Program-made: the position numbers and the translations under genes
Origin: JANQRX01 sp963663975
GTDB lineage: Bacteria > Pseudomonadota > Alphaproteobacteria > Rhizobiales > Kaistiaceae
Reading direction: 5' to 3'
DNA length: 64,000 bases
Assembly (NCBI GenBank): GCA_963663975.2
Contig: CAXXRA010000015.1
Coordinates: forward strand, 1,426,001-1,490,000
The notes under the pieces: model-generated
Database searches by the model: none
What the model was told of the DNA's origin: nothing
The model's input: the letters and a program-made list of their open reading frames with translations, nothing else
Part shown: positions 9,476-18,028 of the stretch, piece after piece
How positions within the stretch are numbered: position 1 is the stretch's first letter
Layout of the letters: each line of letters opens with the position of its first letter

Positions 9476-10016
9476 CTCGGCGCTCCTCGATGACGCCGAC
9501 AAACGGCAACTCGCGGAACGCATGCGCCACATCCATCCCGTAACCGACGACGAACTGATCCGGGCATTGGAAGCCGACATGATCGGCCTTCAGTGGCTGC
9601 GCAAGTTTGCCTGGTTTCTCCAGCATCACCGCGATGCCCAACCTCCGGGCGCCTCGCTGGAGCATGAGATTCCGAACGAATGCCAGCGTTCGCCCGGATT
9701 CCAGAATATCGTCGATGAGAAGAATGTCCCGCCCCGAGACGTCGTTGTCGAGATCGCGCAACAGGCTGACCTCACCGGATGAAACCGTGCCCGTGCCGTA
9801 GCTGGAGACTGAAATGAACTCGACCTCCGGCGACAGGCCGGCGCCATGCAGGGCGCGAATGAGATCGGCGGCAAAGACAAAGCTGCCCTTGAGAATGGAC
9901 ACCACCAGCAGGTCGTCGTAGCCGGCTGCGGCGATGTCACGGGCAAGTTCCAGGTTTCTCGCGGCAATCGTCTCCGCCTCGAAGACGACGCGGATGTTCC
10001 GGCCTCTGATGCGCAT
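9345..10016 (-). CDS. hpt: Hypoxanthine phosphoribosyltransferase with a basic C-terminal extension
   Basis: Purine salvage: transfers phosphoribose from PRPP to hypoxanthine/guanine. The PRPP-binding motif ILLIDDILESGRTL near residue 100 and the metal/PPi loop SILKGSFVFAADL near residue 40 are clear, as is the C-terminal family end ELPFVGVIEE. Beyond that point the frame runs on for about 45 residues, rich in Arg, Gly and Ser, and antisense to the C-terminus of the TIGR02302 gene. This extension is not family sequence and may be a consequence of lost or missing early termination. The gene starts one base after the zinc-ribbon gene ends, so both are probably co-transcribed. Confidence 0.9.
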   Translation of the reverse strand: MRIRGRNIRVVFEAETIAARNLELARDIAAAGYDDLLVVSILKGSFVFAADLIRALHGAGLSPEVEFISVSSYGTGTVSSGEVSLLRDLDNDVSGRDILLIDDILESGRTLAFVRNLMLQRGARRLGIAVMLEKPGKLAQPLKADHVGFQCPDQFVVGYGMDVAHAFRELPFVGVIEERRARSGRAGARGSRVQTWAGRSRRGVGGSRRESRGRAGYRSRREP

Positions 10017-10017
10017 G

Positions 10018-10704
10018 TCAGGACTTGTTGGCGGGACGACCCAGCCGCGGCGCCAGGGTGAGATTGACCTCGCTCGCGTCTTCGGGCGGAGCGATCACCG
10101 CGCTGCGGAAACTGATCTTGTCGCCGCCGTTGATTTCCACCCTGGCCAAGTCGATGCGCCAGCTGTGAACCGTGCGGCCGTCGTCGTCACGCAGGTCGAT
10201 CTGAACCGATGGCAGGGCCAGGGTCCGGCGGGTTGGATTGAACAACTCGCCTTCGACCGTCAGACGGTGAACACCGCCGGCAGCACTGCGTTCACTCCGC
10301 ACCCGGCGAAATTGCAACAGATCGTTGCGGGCGAGCGGGGCGCTGACCTCGAGCCTCTCCGGAAACGCCGCGACAATCGGCACCCTGGCCACCATCACCG
10401 CCGCGATGATCATCAGGACTGCCGCCGTGAGGCGGCCAAACGGCCATCGTCGCGCGCGAATCGCCGGCATGGTGGGGCCGCAATGCGCTGCCTGATCGAA
10501 GCCCTGGCCGACATGGTCGATGAACTGTCGATGGCTGTCGGCGGGTGGTCCCAGAGTGGGCAGGACGCGACCGTGGGCATAGGGGTTGTCGACCCGGCGA
10601 CGGGCGAACCACGCCGTCCCGCACAGGCTGCAGCGAAGCCTGCACCCATCCGGGCCGGGATCGAAGTCGGCCGTTTCGTAGCAACCGGGACAGGAAACGC
10701 GCAT
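10018..10704 (-). CDS. Zinc-ribbon membrane protein (MJ0042-type finger)
   Basis: Alphaproteobacterial protein with an N-terminal zinc ribbon of the MJ0042 type: CPGCYE, then CSLCGTAWFARR, with the two CxxC pairs about 20 residues apart. A Pro/basic linker precedes one transmembrane helix (AVLMIIAAVMVARVPIVAAF) and a C-terminal domain of about 110 residues resembling the DUF3426/FxLYD beta-domain (extracytoplasmic by topology). Function unknown; such proteins regularly sit between hpt and ftsE in Rhodospirillales and rhizobia. It is translationally adjacent to hpt. Confidence 0.82.
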   Translation of the reverse strand: MRVSCPGCYETADFDPGPDGCRLRCSLCGTAWFARRRVDNPYAHGRVLPTLGPPADSHRQFIDHVGQGFDQAAHCGPTMPAIRARRWPFGRLTAAVLMIIAAVMVARVPIVAAFPERLEVSAPLARNDLLQFRRVRSERSAAGGVHRLTVEGELFNPTRRTLALPSVQIDLRDDDGRTVHSWRIDLARVEINGGDKISFRSAVIAPPEDASEVNLTLAPRLGRPANKS

Positions 10705-10876
10705 GAGCCGGACCTGAAAAAAACGTCGTCGCGGCGCAACCTATGTCGACAGGGTTAATATTGCGGAAAAGCGACGGGGCATGGTTGCCGTGCGGTTGCC
10801 TTGATCCTGTGCTGGATCGTTAACAAAGGCTTAGACAGCGGACGTTTAAAGCTGCGGATGCGATATTGGGGCGGCC

Positions 10877-11569
10877 ATGAACGACGGTCACCAGGGCGGA
10901 GCGGGCGACTTGATTCGGTTTGAGAATGTCGGTTTGCGCTATGGCATGGGCCCGGAGGTGCTTCGCGACCTCAACTTCGACATCGCCCCGAAATCGTTTC
11001 AGTTTCTCACCGGCCCATCCGGCGCCGGAAAGACGACGCTGATCAGGCTTCTGTTCATGTCGCTGAAGCCGACCCGTGGGATAGTGTCCGTCTTCGGCCG
11101 CGAATTGTCCGCCTTGGCCCCATCGGACTATCCCTCGCTGCGCCGGCGTATCGGAGTCGTGTTCCAGGATTTTCGACTTCTCGACCACCTGACCACGTTC
11201 GAAAATGTGGCCCTGCCGCTGCGGGTGCTCGGCCGCGAGGAGGCCTCCTACCGCGGCGACGTGGTGGAACTTCTGCGATGGGTAGGGCTCGGTGACCATA
11301 TACACATCCATCCGCCGGTCTTGTCGGGCGGCGAAAAACAGAGCACAGCCATTGCTCGCGCCCTGATCACCCAACCCGAAATGCTGCTTGCCGACGAACC
11401 CACCGGAAATGTCGACCCACCGCTCGCCCGTCGCCTGATGCGGTTGTTCGTGGAACTCAATCGGCTGGGAACGTCGGTGATGATCGCCACCCATGACATC
11501 AATCTGATGAACCAGTTCAACGCCAGGAGGCTGGTGCTCGAAGAGGGCCGGCTGACGATCTATGAGTGA
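10877..11569 (+). CDS. ftsE: Cell division ATP-binding protein FtsE
   Basis: ATPase of the FtsEX complex, which regulates peptidoglycan hydrolases at the division septum. Walker A GPSGAGKTT near residue 40, Q-loop VVFQDFRLLDHLT, signature LSGGEKQ, and Walker B LLADEPTGNVDP are intact. 230 residues is normal. It overlaps ftsX by 8 bp, giving translational coupling. The upstream gap (172 bp) to the divergent zinc-ribbon gene is the only room for its promoter. Confidence 0.96.
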   Translation: MNDGHQGGAGDLIRFENVGLRYGMGPEVLRDLNFDIAPKSFQFLTGPSGAGKTTLIRLLFMSLKPTRGIVSVFGRELSALAPSDYPSLRRRIGVVFQDFRLLDHLTTFENVALPLRVLGREEASYRGDVVELLRWVGLGDHIHIHPPVLSGGEKQSTAIARALITQPEMLLADEPTGNVDPPLARRLMRLFVELNRLGTSVMIATHDINLMNQFNARRLVLEEGRLTIYE

Positions 11570-12524
11570 AGCCGAGGTCGCCCACAAGGTTCAAGTCGCT
11601 GCCCACCGCCGCCAGGCGCGTGTGGTTCAGCGCCGGCCGAATCAGCTTGTTCCGGAGAACACCATCTCCGGCAACGCCCTCACCATCGTCATCGCCATCA
11701 TGAGCTTTCTCGCCTGTCTGACGCTTGGCGCGGTGACTCTGGTCCGCGACGCCTCGCGCGACTGGCAGCTCGATCTGCGCCGCGAGGTCACCGTTCAAGT
11801 TCGTCCGCGTGCCGGCGTCGACATCAATGTCGAGCTGGCACGCGCGGCAGCGGTCGCCCGCCAGACGACCGGTGTCACCAGTGTCGAGGTTCTCGGCGAA
11901 GACGAGAATATCGGGCTTCTGGAGCCGTGGCTCGGCTCGGGCCTGAGCATTTCAGACCTGCCGATTCCGCGCCTGATCGTGGTCCGATTGACCAACCGCA
12001 GCGCCGACCTGGCCGGGCTCGCCCAAAGGCTGCGGAACGAGGTACGGGGGGCAACGCTCGACGACCACGGAGCCTGGGCAGCCCGCCTGCGAACCATGGC
12101 CAATGCCACGGTTGTGGCGGGTTTCATTGTGCTGGTGCTGGTCTTCGCGGCGGCGGCAGTCTCGGTGATCTTTGCCACCAGGGGGGCGATGGCCAGCAAC
12201 GATCACATCGTATCGGTGCTGCACTTTGTCGGGGCCGAAGACGGATTCATCGCGCGCGAATTTCAACGTCACTTTCTGTTGCTCGGTCTGCGCGGCGGCT
12301 TGATGGGTGCGGCTGCGGCCGCGTTCATGTTCGCGGTTGTGGGTTTTCTGGTGATCCCCGCCCTGTTCGGGTCCGACAGCGAGAACCTGTCGGTGCTGTT
12401 CGGGCGGTTCACCGTCGGACCGATCGGCTATTTCGGCGCGCTTGCAATCGCCTTCGTCATCGCGATGATGACTGCCATCACCTCACGCCTGACCGTCTAT
12501 GGCCATATCGCCGATGAACGCTGA
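11562..12524 (+). CDS. ftsX: Cell division permease-like protein FtsX
   Basis: Membrane partner of FtsE, transmitting ATPase activity to periplasmic murein hydrolase activators. One helix near residue 45 (ALTIVIAIMSFLACLTLGAV), a periplasmic domain of about 120 residues, then three helices in the C-terminal half (ATVVAGFIVLVLVFAAAAV and two more) in the FtsX arrangement. 320 residues, normal for alphaproteobacteria. Overlaps ftsE and the following YdcF-family gene, so ftsE-ftsX-ydcF-plsC reads as one operon. Confidence 0.94.
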   Translation: MSEAEVAHKVQVAAHRRQARVVQRRPNQLVPENTISGNALTIVIAIMSFLACLTLGAVTLVRDASRDWQLDLRREVTVQVRPRAGVDINVELARAAAVARQTTGVTSVEVLGEDENIGLLEPWLGSGLSISDLPIPRLIVVRLTNRSADLAGLAQRLRNEVRGATLDDHGAWAARLRTMANATVVAGFIVLVLVFAAAAVSVIFATRGAMASNDHIVSVLHFVGAEDGFIAREFQRHFLLLGLRGGLMGAAAAAFMFAVVGFLVIPALFGSDSENLSVLFGRFTVGPIGYFGALAIAFVIAMMTAITSRLTVYGHIADER

Positions 12525-13257
12525 AACATCGCCCGGCACGGTTGGAACCTCGGACGGAATGGGCGATTCTGCGACCGACGCGACCGCCGCGATCACTGGC
12601 GGCGGCGCGCGCGACGGCGAGAGCGGAGTTGAGACGCCGATGCGCCGATCCGGCCGACTTCGGACAGCCATCCTGACGCTGCTTGTGGTGATCGGGATCG
12701 TCGCGATTGCCGATTTTGCCGGTTTCGTTACCCAGGTGGCGCGCTTCGAAACGCCCGCCGACCCCCGTGCCGACGGGATTGTCGTCTTGACCGGCGGTCG
12801 CGCCCGCATCGATGCCGCATTACATTTGCTTGACGAGCGCCGGGCACAACGCCTGCTGATCTCCGGCGTCAACCCGGCGGTCGATGTGGATGCCCTTGCC
12901 GGCGTGCTCGGCATCGACCCGTCCGGGCCGTTGTCGTGTTGCACCGACCTTGGCCACGCCGCCCGCGATACCATCGGCAACGCCAGCGAGGCCCGCACCT
13001 GGGCCAGGCGGAACGACTACGTCTCGCTCATCGTCGTCACCAGCGACTATCATATGCAGAGGGCGCTGGCCGAGTTGAGGGCGGCCATGCCGGAGGTCGC
13101 GCTGATCGCCTTTCCCGTCCGCGATCCCGATTTTTCCAGCGCGGCCTGGTGGCGCCAGCCGGCCGGCTTCGGCTGGCTGGTTCGCGAATACGTCAAGTTC
13201 CGGTTGACCTCCGCCCGACTGGCGGTCTTCGATTACCCGACTTCGAACGATCGATAA
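12499..13257 (+). CDS. YdcF (DUF218) family protein
   Basis: Member of the DUF218/YdcF family, single-pass membrane proteins thought to act in envelope biogenesis; no enzymatic role is established. About 55 polar residues precede one helix (TAILTLLVVIGIVAIADFAGF), then the DUF218 domain with DGIVVLTGG, SEARTWARR and VVTSDYHMQRALAEL. The family position after ftsEX and before plsC is common in alphaproteobacteria. The start is ambiguous: ATG at 12499 overlaps ftsX by 26 bp, and ATG at 12514 by 11 bp. Neither has a strong ribosome-binding site. Confidence 0.87.
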   Translation: MAISPMNAETSPGTVGTSDGMGDSATDATAAITGGGARDGESGVETPMRRSGRLRTAILTLLVVIGIVAIADFAGFVTQVARFETPADPRADGIVVLTGGRARIDAALHLLDERRAQRLLISGVNPAVDVDALAGVLGIDPSGPLSCCTDLGHAARDTIGNASEARTWARRNDYVSLIVVTSDYHMQRALAELRAAMPEVALIAFPVRDPDFSSAAWWRQPAGFGWLVREYVKFRLTSARLAVFDYPTSNDR

Positions 13258-13264
13258 CAGGGTC

Positions 13265-14041
13265 ATGGTCGTCGTCCGCTCGCTGCTCTATCACGCCGCG
13301 TTCTACCTCGCGACGTTCGTCATGTTGCTGGCGACGCTGCCTTTCTTTGTCCTGCTGCGCCAGGATCGGATCATGGCGATCGCCGCCGCCTGGTCACGCA
13401 TGACACTGTGGCTGCTTCGCGTGGTCGCCGGCACCGGGGTGGAAATCCGCGGGCGGGAGAACCTGATCGGCGGAGCGTCGATCATCGCCAGCAAGCACCA
13501 GTCGATGTTCGAGACCATCGCGCTGATTCCGTTGCTGACCAATCCCACCATCGTCATGAAGCAATCGCTTCGGAAGATTCCGCTGTTCGGCCAGTGCACC
13601 GTCAAGACCGGCATGATCCATGTCGACCGCGGGGGCAAGGCATCGGCGCTGCGCGCCCTTGCCGAACGCGCCCATCAGGAATTGGCGAAAAACCGGGAGA
13701 TCATCATCTTTCCCGAAGGCACCCGCCGGGCGCCCGGCGCCGAACCCGCCTATCAGTCGGGCATCGCGCTGGTTTACCGCAAACTCGGCGCCCCGGTTGT
13801 CCCGGTTGCCGTCAACTCCGGGCTCTATTGGCCGAAGCGGGGATTTTTTCGCTATCCCGGGACCATCATCGTAGAATTCCTGCCGGCGATCGAACCGGGC
13901 CTCGATTCCCATGTCTTCCTGCACACATTGCAGGAAAGAATCGAGACCGCCGCGCTGGCGCTGCTGGTCGAAGCTTCACGCGCGACGCCGCCGCCACCCC
14001 TTCCCCCGGAGGCCGCCGACCGCCTCGCCGCCACCTCCTGA
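13265..14041 (+). CDS. plsC: 1-acyl-sn-glycerol-3-phosphate acyltransferase
   Basis: Acylates lysophosphatidic acid at the sn-2 position to form phosphatidic acid, at the inner membrane. An N-terminal hydrophobic segment (YLATFVMLLATLPFFVLL) is followed by the acyltransferase blocks: KHQSMFET (variant of NHxxxxD, with H and the acidic residue shifted as in many alphaproteobacterial PlsC), the FPEGTRRAP block, and VPVAVNSG. The C-terminus is Pro-rich. It begins 7 bp after the YdcF gene stop, consistent with an operon. Confidence 0.92.
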   Translation: MVVVRSLLYHAAFYLATFVMLLATLPFFVLLRQDRIMAIAAAWSRMTLWLLRVVAGTGVEIRGRENLIGGASIIASKHQSMFETIALIPLLTNPTIVMKQSLRKIPLFGQCTVKTGMIHVDRGGKASALRALAERAHQELAKNREIIIFPEGTRRAPGAEPAYQSGIALVYRKLGAPVVPVAVNSGLYWPKRGFFRYPGTIIVEFLPAIEPGLDSHVFLHTLQERIETAALALLVEASRATPPPPLPPEAADRLAATS

Positions 14042-14096
14042 TCCCATCGCCGGTCGAATGTCTTGCTTTTGATCGTTCTTTGTCTATCTTTGTTCC

Positions 14097-14453
14097 ATGG
14101 TTGCCGAGCCCGTTCCTCTCCTCTCCGAACAGCCCCCGGAACTGCCCCAAAGGGCCGGGCTCGGTGACCGATTCCATTATTTTCGTGGCCGATCGGGACG
14201 ACGCTACCTGTTTTCGAAGGTCGAGGCCCGTGACGTACCCGATTTTCCCGATGCGGTGGTGATCACCGCCGAACCGGCCGCCGGCGGCAGGCTGTCCGTC
14301 CGTGCTGCCGGGCTTGGCAGCGGCAACCCGTTCCTGCCGCCAACCGCTGGATCCGCGCTGGTCTTTCTGGTCCATCTCTTGGCCACCACCACCGCCCAAC
14401 GTCTGAATTTGATCGAGGATCTGGCCGCCGATTCCTCGGCGATGGCCGCCTGA
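14097..14453 (+). CDS. Hypothetical protein, 118 residues
   Basis: Not a family I recognise. The ATG at 14097 opens a compact frame with the GC-rich codon usage of its neighbours. The sequence has an N-terminal Pro-rich stretch, a short beta-like core (RFHYFRGRSGRRYLFSKV, VVITAEP) and a C-terminal helix without a membrane segment. An exposed RYLFSKV/ARDVPDFPDAVVI pattern is reminiscent of small alphaproteobacterial DUF proteins, but I cannot name one. It starts 55 bp after plsC, and a miniature inverted-repeat element begins five bases after its stop. Confidence 0.6.
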   Translation: MVAEPVPLLSEQPPELPQRAGLGDRFHYFRGRSGRRYLFSKVEARDVPDFPDAVVITAEPAAGGRLSVRAAGLGSGNPFLPPTAGSALVFLVHLLATTTAQRLNLIEDLAADSSAMAA

Positions 14454-14457
14454 TCTG

Positions 14458-14655
14458 GAGCCCTTTCGACCAACTCTGAGGCAATTCTGTTTCTCGATTG
14501 GCGCGGCGATCCGGCGTCGAAACGATCGACGGGCGATGCCGCCCGCATCATTCCAGGTCGGTTCGGCCCAGATCGGTTCGGCGTTGAGCGCCCGCCAATC
14601 GACAAACCCGAAGGGACGGGCCGTCAGAATGGCTCAGAGTTGGTCGAAAGGGCTC
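14458..14655. repeat. Miniature inverted-repeat element, copy 1 (type B interior)
   Basis: Ends are inverted repeats: left GAGCCCTTTCGACCAACTCT at 14458, and its complement ends at 14655. Interior shares blocks with copies near 23.7 and 27.0 kb, such as CGAAACGATCGACGGGCGAT and CCCGAAGGGACGGG. No transposase is encoded. It lies between the 118-residue gene and the ChaC gene, and its right end supplies the last codons and the stop of the ChaC gene. Confidence 0.85.
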
Positions 14656-15182
14656 TGTTTCGCGCCCGAAAGCCGTCGCGACAACCAATCAAGGATTGGG
14701 TCGCGCACGCCCAACTCCTTCAGATGGCTCGATGTGTTGACCACGTATTCGGCGTTGTCGCCGGATTGTCCGCGGCTGTTGCGCACCAGCGACAGTTGCC
14801 GCTCGAGCGGCAACCGGCCGGCGTATTGTTGGTGGTCGCGGTCGACGACATACGACAGCGCGCTGACCGGATCGCCGACGCCGGCCACGGCGACCCTGCG
14901 CCAGGCTTCAACGTAGACCTCGGTGACCATTTCGCGCTCGCGCAGATAGCCGATCACCGCGCGCCGGTCCGCCGCGGCGACCCGAAAGGCCACACCACGA
15001 CATGACCCGCCGCGATCGAGCCCGAGCACCAGACCCGGTTGCTCCCGCGTGCCGCGGTGGACCCAGGAGTAGACGCACAGCGCCCGATGCGCGCCGAACA
15101 GACGCGCCGGAATCGCCTCGGCAAAATCGAAGCCCGGCCGCCAGATCAGCGAGCCGTAGCCAAACACCCACAAATCAGCCAT
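14634..15182 (-). CDS. ChaC-like gamma-glutamylcyclotransferase
   Basis: Glutathione-degrading gamma-glutamylcyclotransferase of the ChaC family: releases 5-oxoproline and Cys-Gly. The family start WVFGYGSLIWRPGF is at residues 4-17, with the substrate loop YGSL, a conserved GVAFRV segment, and a candidate catalytic Glu in REMVTEVYVE. Start chosen at the ATG at 15182 (MADLWVFG) because the motif begins immediately; an ATG at 15200 would add six residues. The C-terminus (KQSPFDQL) is translated from the inverted repeat of the miniature element, so the native end is lost or replaced. Confidence 0.86.
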   Translation of the reverse strand: MADLWVFGYGSLIWRPGFDFAEAIPARLFGAHRALCVYSWVHRGTREQPGLVLGLDRGGSCRGVAFRVAAADRRAVIGYLREREMVTEVYVEAWRRVAVAGVGDPVSALSYVVDRDHQQYAGRLPLERQLSLVRNSRGQSGDNAEYVVNTSSHLKELGVRDPILDWLSRRLSGAKQSPFDQL

Positions 15183-15253
15183 AGGGTGTGGTTTAGGCAC
15201 GAAGGAGCCGTTGCTGGCAAGCCGGTTCTTTATGGGTGAGCGCGGGAAAAACC

Positions 15254-16282
15254 ATGGCTGACGGACGCCGCCGTGGCGGCCTGACCGGTTGGATCGTTGG
15301 CCTCATCGTCATCCTCGCGCTGGGTTGGACCGGCTACTGGTTCGGAGCGCGTTACCTCGCCGAAATCGTCGTTGAAAGGGCGACCACGGCGCCGGTGGCC
15401 GGCAACCATCTGGCTTGCGCCGGACGGTCGTTCTCCGGCTTTCCGCTCCGCATCAACCTCGATTGCGGCACCGTAACGCTGGCCGCATCGGGGCGCTCGC
15501 TCGACGCGGCACTCGGCGGCCTTTCGGCCAGCGCTCCGCTCTACCGCCCCGGCTTCGTCGCCGCCACGATCACCAGCCCGCTGACGATCAACGCGCCCGT
15601 TGACGGTCTGGCCCTGACGGTATCGTGGTCGCTGGGCAAATCCGAAGCAACCGCTGGCCTTGGCGGACTCAAAAGCGTGTCGGGAAGCTTCCTCGCCCTG
15701 GAGTTGGAGAATGCCGGTATCGGTTCGCCGCTGCCGATCGCCACCGCCAGGGCGACCGTTGCCGAAGCCTTCGCCAAGCCGGCTGGTGGCGGAGCCTACG
15801 CCTTCGGCGCAAGGGCCGATCGCCTGCAAATCGTCCGGCGCAACGGCAATGTCCTGCCGGAGGCCGACATCGAACTGTCGGTGCGGGCACTGGATTTTGG
15901 CAACAGTCTTGGCACCGATCCGCTCCCAACCCTCCTTGCCTGGCTCCGTGCCGGCGGCACGGTCGAAGTCGAGCGGGCCAAAATCAGGACCGGCGGCGCG
16001 GTGGTCGATGCCGACGGCACGCTGACCATTTCAGCTGACGGGGTGCTGTCCGGATCGCTGGCGCTGCGCGTCGCCAATATCGACGCCCTCGCCGCACTGA
16101 TCGAACAATTGAGACCCGGCTCCAGCGATCAAGTCGGCCCGGCGCTGGTCGCCCTGACCGCCATGACGGTACCGGTGGAGACCGAGGACGGGCCGGCTCG
16201 GCAAACCACGCTGACGATTATTGACGGTTTGGTCGCGGTCGGCATCATCCCCATCGTGGTATTGCCGGCGATAAGGTTCTAG
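15254..16282 (+). CDS. DUF2125 domain protein
   Basis: Alphaproteobacterial DUF2125 protein with an N-terminal signal anchor (IVGLIVILALGWTGYWFGARY) followed by a mostly beta-stranded periplasmic domain. The motif AGRSFSGFPLRINLDC near residues 57-72 is the family hallmark. No catalytic residues are known; a lipid-binding or envelope role has been suggested for related AsmA-like folds, but this is inference. Start ATG at 15254; a GTG at 15236 is in frame. Its stop codon TAG lies at the edge of the inserted IS and uses the first base of the element. Confidence 0.82.
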   Translation: MADGRRRGGLTGWIVGLIVILALGWTGYWFGARYLAEIVVERATTAPVAGNHLACAGRSFSGFPLRINLDCGTVTLAASGRSLDAALGGLSASAPLYRPGFVAATITSPLTINAPVDGLALTVSWSLGKSEATAGLGGLKSVSGSFLALELENAGIGSPLPIATARATVAEAFAKPAGGGAYAFGARADRLQIVRRNGNVLPEADIELSVRALDFGNSLGTDPLPTLLAWLRAGGTVEVERAKIRTGGAVVDADGTLTISADGVLSGSLALRVANIDALAALIEQLRPGSSDQVGPALVALTAMTVPVETEDGPARQTTLTIIDGLVAVGIIPIVVLPAIRF

Positions 16283-17093
16283 GTCCTGTTGACAGTTATC
16301 GGAGCCAGATGATGGCACCGACAAGAAACAGCATGGCCATGTAGGCCGTTGCGGTTTTTTCATAGCGCGTGGCGATGCGCCGGAAGTGTTTGATTTTGTT
16401 TATGTAACATTCGACGAGATGTCTTTCTTTGTAGAGTTCGGCATCGTAGGGGATGGCTTGCGCCCGTGACGGGTTGGATGGAATCACCGCCACTATTCCG
16501 GCATCGTTGAGACGAGCGCGGAGATGATCGGCATCATAGGCCGTGTCGGCGATGAGGTTTGCGCCGGCCACGTCGGCGATCAACTCTTCAGCCTGGGTGA
16601 CATCGCCAACCTGACCGCCGGTGAGGATGAACCGTAATGGATTGCCGAGCCCATCGACAGCGATGTGAACCTTGCTCGTCAAGCCGCCGCGCGAACGTCC
16701 GATGGCCTGATTTTGAGTCCCCCTTTTGCGCCCGACGCATGTTGATGTGCCCGCACAATGGTTGAATCGATGATCAGGTATTCGAAGTCCGGATCGTCCA
16801 CCAAGGCCTTGAAAAGACTCTCCCATGCCCCTTGTTTGGCCCACCGGGAAAAGCGCACGTACACGCTGTTCCAATTGCCGAACGCGTCCGGCAGGTCGCG
16901 CCATGGCGAACTCGTGCGTGCAATCCACAATACCGCATCCACGAACAGACGATTTCCGATATCGACGTTACCCCATTCCGTTCCCATTGAACGTCCGTCA
17001 ATTCCCTGCGAAGCATGACCGGTTCCTCCTCCACACCCAGGTCTTGCTTGAATCACAACCGCCATTAATAAACCGTTAACTGTCAACAGCACC
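16282..17093 (-). mobile_element. IS5-family (IS427-type) insertion sequence, 812 bp
   Basis: Bounded by imperfect inverted repeats: left GGTCCTGTTGACAGTTATCG, right (complement) GGTGCTGTTGACAGTTAACG. It is flanked by a TA duplication (16280-16281 and 17094-17095). The transposase reads on the minus strand. The element sits exactly between the stop codons of the DUF2125 gene and the TyrA-type gene, whose stops overlapped in a CTAG before insertion. Confidence 0.9.
16296..17016 (-). pseudogene. IS5-family (IS427-type) transposase, two frames, N-terminal deletion
   Basis: DDE transposase split into two reading frames as in IS427-type elements. The upstream frame carries NRLFVDAVLWIARTSSPWRD and the first catalytic Asp in LIIDSTIVRAHQHASG; the downstream frame carries GGLTSKVHIAVDGLGNP, the second Asp in LIADTAYDADHLR, and the Glu region HLVECYINKIKHFRR. 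Between them is AAAAGGGGG (minus strand), the usual programmed slippery site. The start MLRRELTDVQWER is in yet another frame from NRLFVDA, and the expected intervening 20 or so residues are missing, so an N-terminal deletion probably makes this copy inactive. Confidence 0.8.
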
Positions 17094-18028
17094 TAGCCCT
17101 TGGTGTCGGCCGCACCGTGAGGCCGGCCGAAATCCTTGGCATCGGTTTCCTGACCCGCTTCGATGATGTCGCGTCGTATTGCCCTTGTCCTGGTGAACAG
17201 CTTGAACAGCGCCTCGCCATCGCCCCACCGGATTGCCCGCTGCAGCGCCGTCAGGTCTTCGCTGAACCGGCTCAGCATTTCCAGCACCGCCGGGCGATTG
17301 TTGAGGAAGACATCGCGCCACATCGTCGGATCGGATGCGGCGATACGGGTGAAGTCGCGAAATCCACCGGCGGCGAATTTCATCACTTCCGACCGCGTCA
17401 CAGCTTCCAGATCGTCGGCCGTGCCGACGATGTTGTAGGCGATCAGATGCGGTACGTGGCTGGTGATGGCGAGCACCAGATCGTGATGCTCGGGATCCAT
17501 GAACTCGATGTCGGACCCCAGCCTCCGCCAGAATTCGGCGATGCGCTCCACCGCGGCAGGTTCGGTTCCGGCCGGCGGAGTCAGGATGCACCAGCGACCG
17601 TCGAAAAGTTCGGCAAACCCAGCATCCGGTCCCGATTCCTCGGTTCCGGCAACCGGATGGGCCGGCACCAGATGGACGCCGTCGGGCATCCTCGGTGCGA
17701 TCTGGGCAATCACCGAGGCCTTGACCGATCCCACGTCAGAGACGATCGCGCCCGGCTTCAGGCTATCGGCGATCTGACCTGCCACCGTCGCCGACGCTCC
17801 GACCGGCACGCACAGGATGACACAATCGGCATCCTGTACAGCATCGGCGGCAGCGGCGGCGTAGCTGTCGCCGAGCTCGCGCGCCCGCGCGCGCTCGAGG
17901 GTGGCGGCGCTGCGCGAATGGATGGCGATATGGTCGACGGCACCGCCGCGACGCGCCGCCAGCGCAATCGAGCCGCCGATCAGGCCCGGACCGATGATGG
18001 CAAGGCGTTGAAAGACCGGTGCGCTCAT
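17093..18028 (-). CDS. tyrA: Prephenate/arogenate dehydrogenase (TyrA type)
   Basis: NAD(P)-dependent oxidative decarboxylation of prephenate (or arogenate) toward tyrosine. The N-terminal Rossmann motif IGPGLIGGSIALAAR starts at residue 11; HPVAGTEESG and the ITSHVPHLIAYNIVG block are the prephenate dehydrogenase signatures. About 311 residues. The ATG at 18028 overlaps the hisC stop (ATGA), replacing a longer frame that reads upstream through hisC. The order chorismate mutase-hisC-tyrA on one strand fits a tyrosine/phenylalanine operon, where the hisC product may act as aromatic aminotransferase. The stop codon uses the end base of the neighbouring IS. Confidence 0.93.
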   Translation of the reverse strand: MSAPVFQRLAIIGPGLIGGSIALAARRGGAVDHIAIHSRSAATLERARARELGDSYAAAAADAVQDADCVILCVPVGASATVAGQIADSLKPGAIVSDVGSVKASVIAQIAPRMPDGVHLVPAHPVAGTEESGPDAGFAELFDGRWCILTPPAGTEPAAVERIAEFWRRLGSDIEFMDPEHHDLVLAITSHVPHLIAYNIVGTADDLEAVTRSEVMKFAAGGFRDFTRIAASDPTMWRDVFLNNRPAVLEMLSRFSEDLTALQRAIRWGDGEALFKLFTRTRAIRRDIIEAGQETDAKDFGRPHGAADTKG

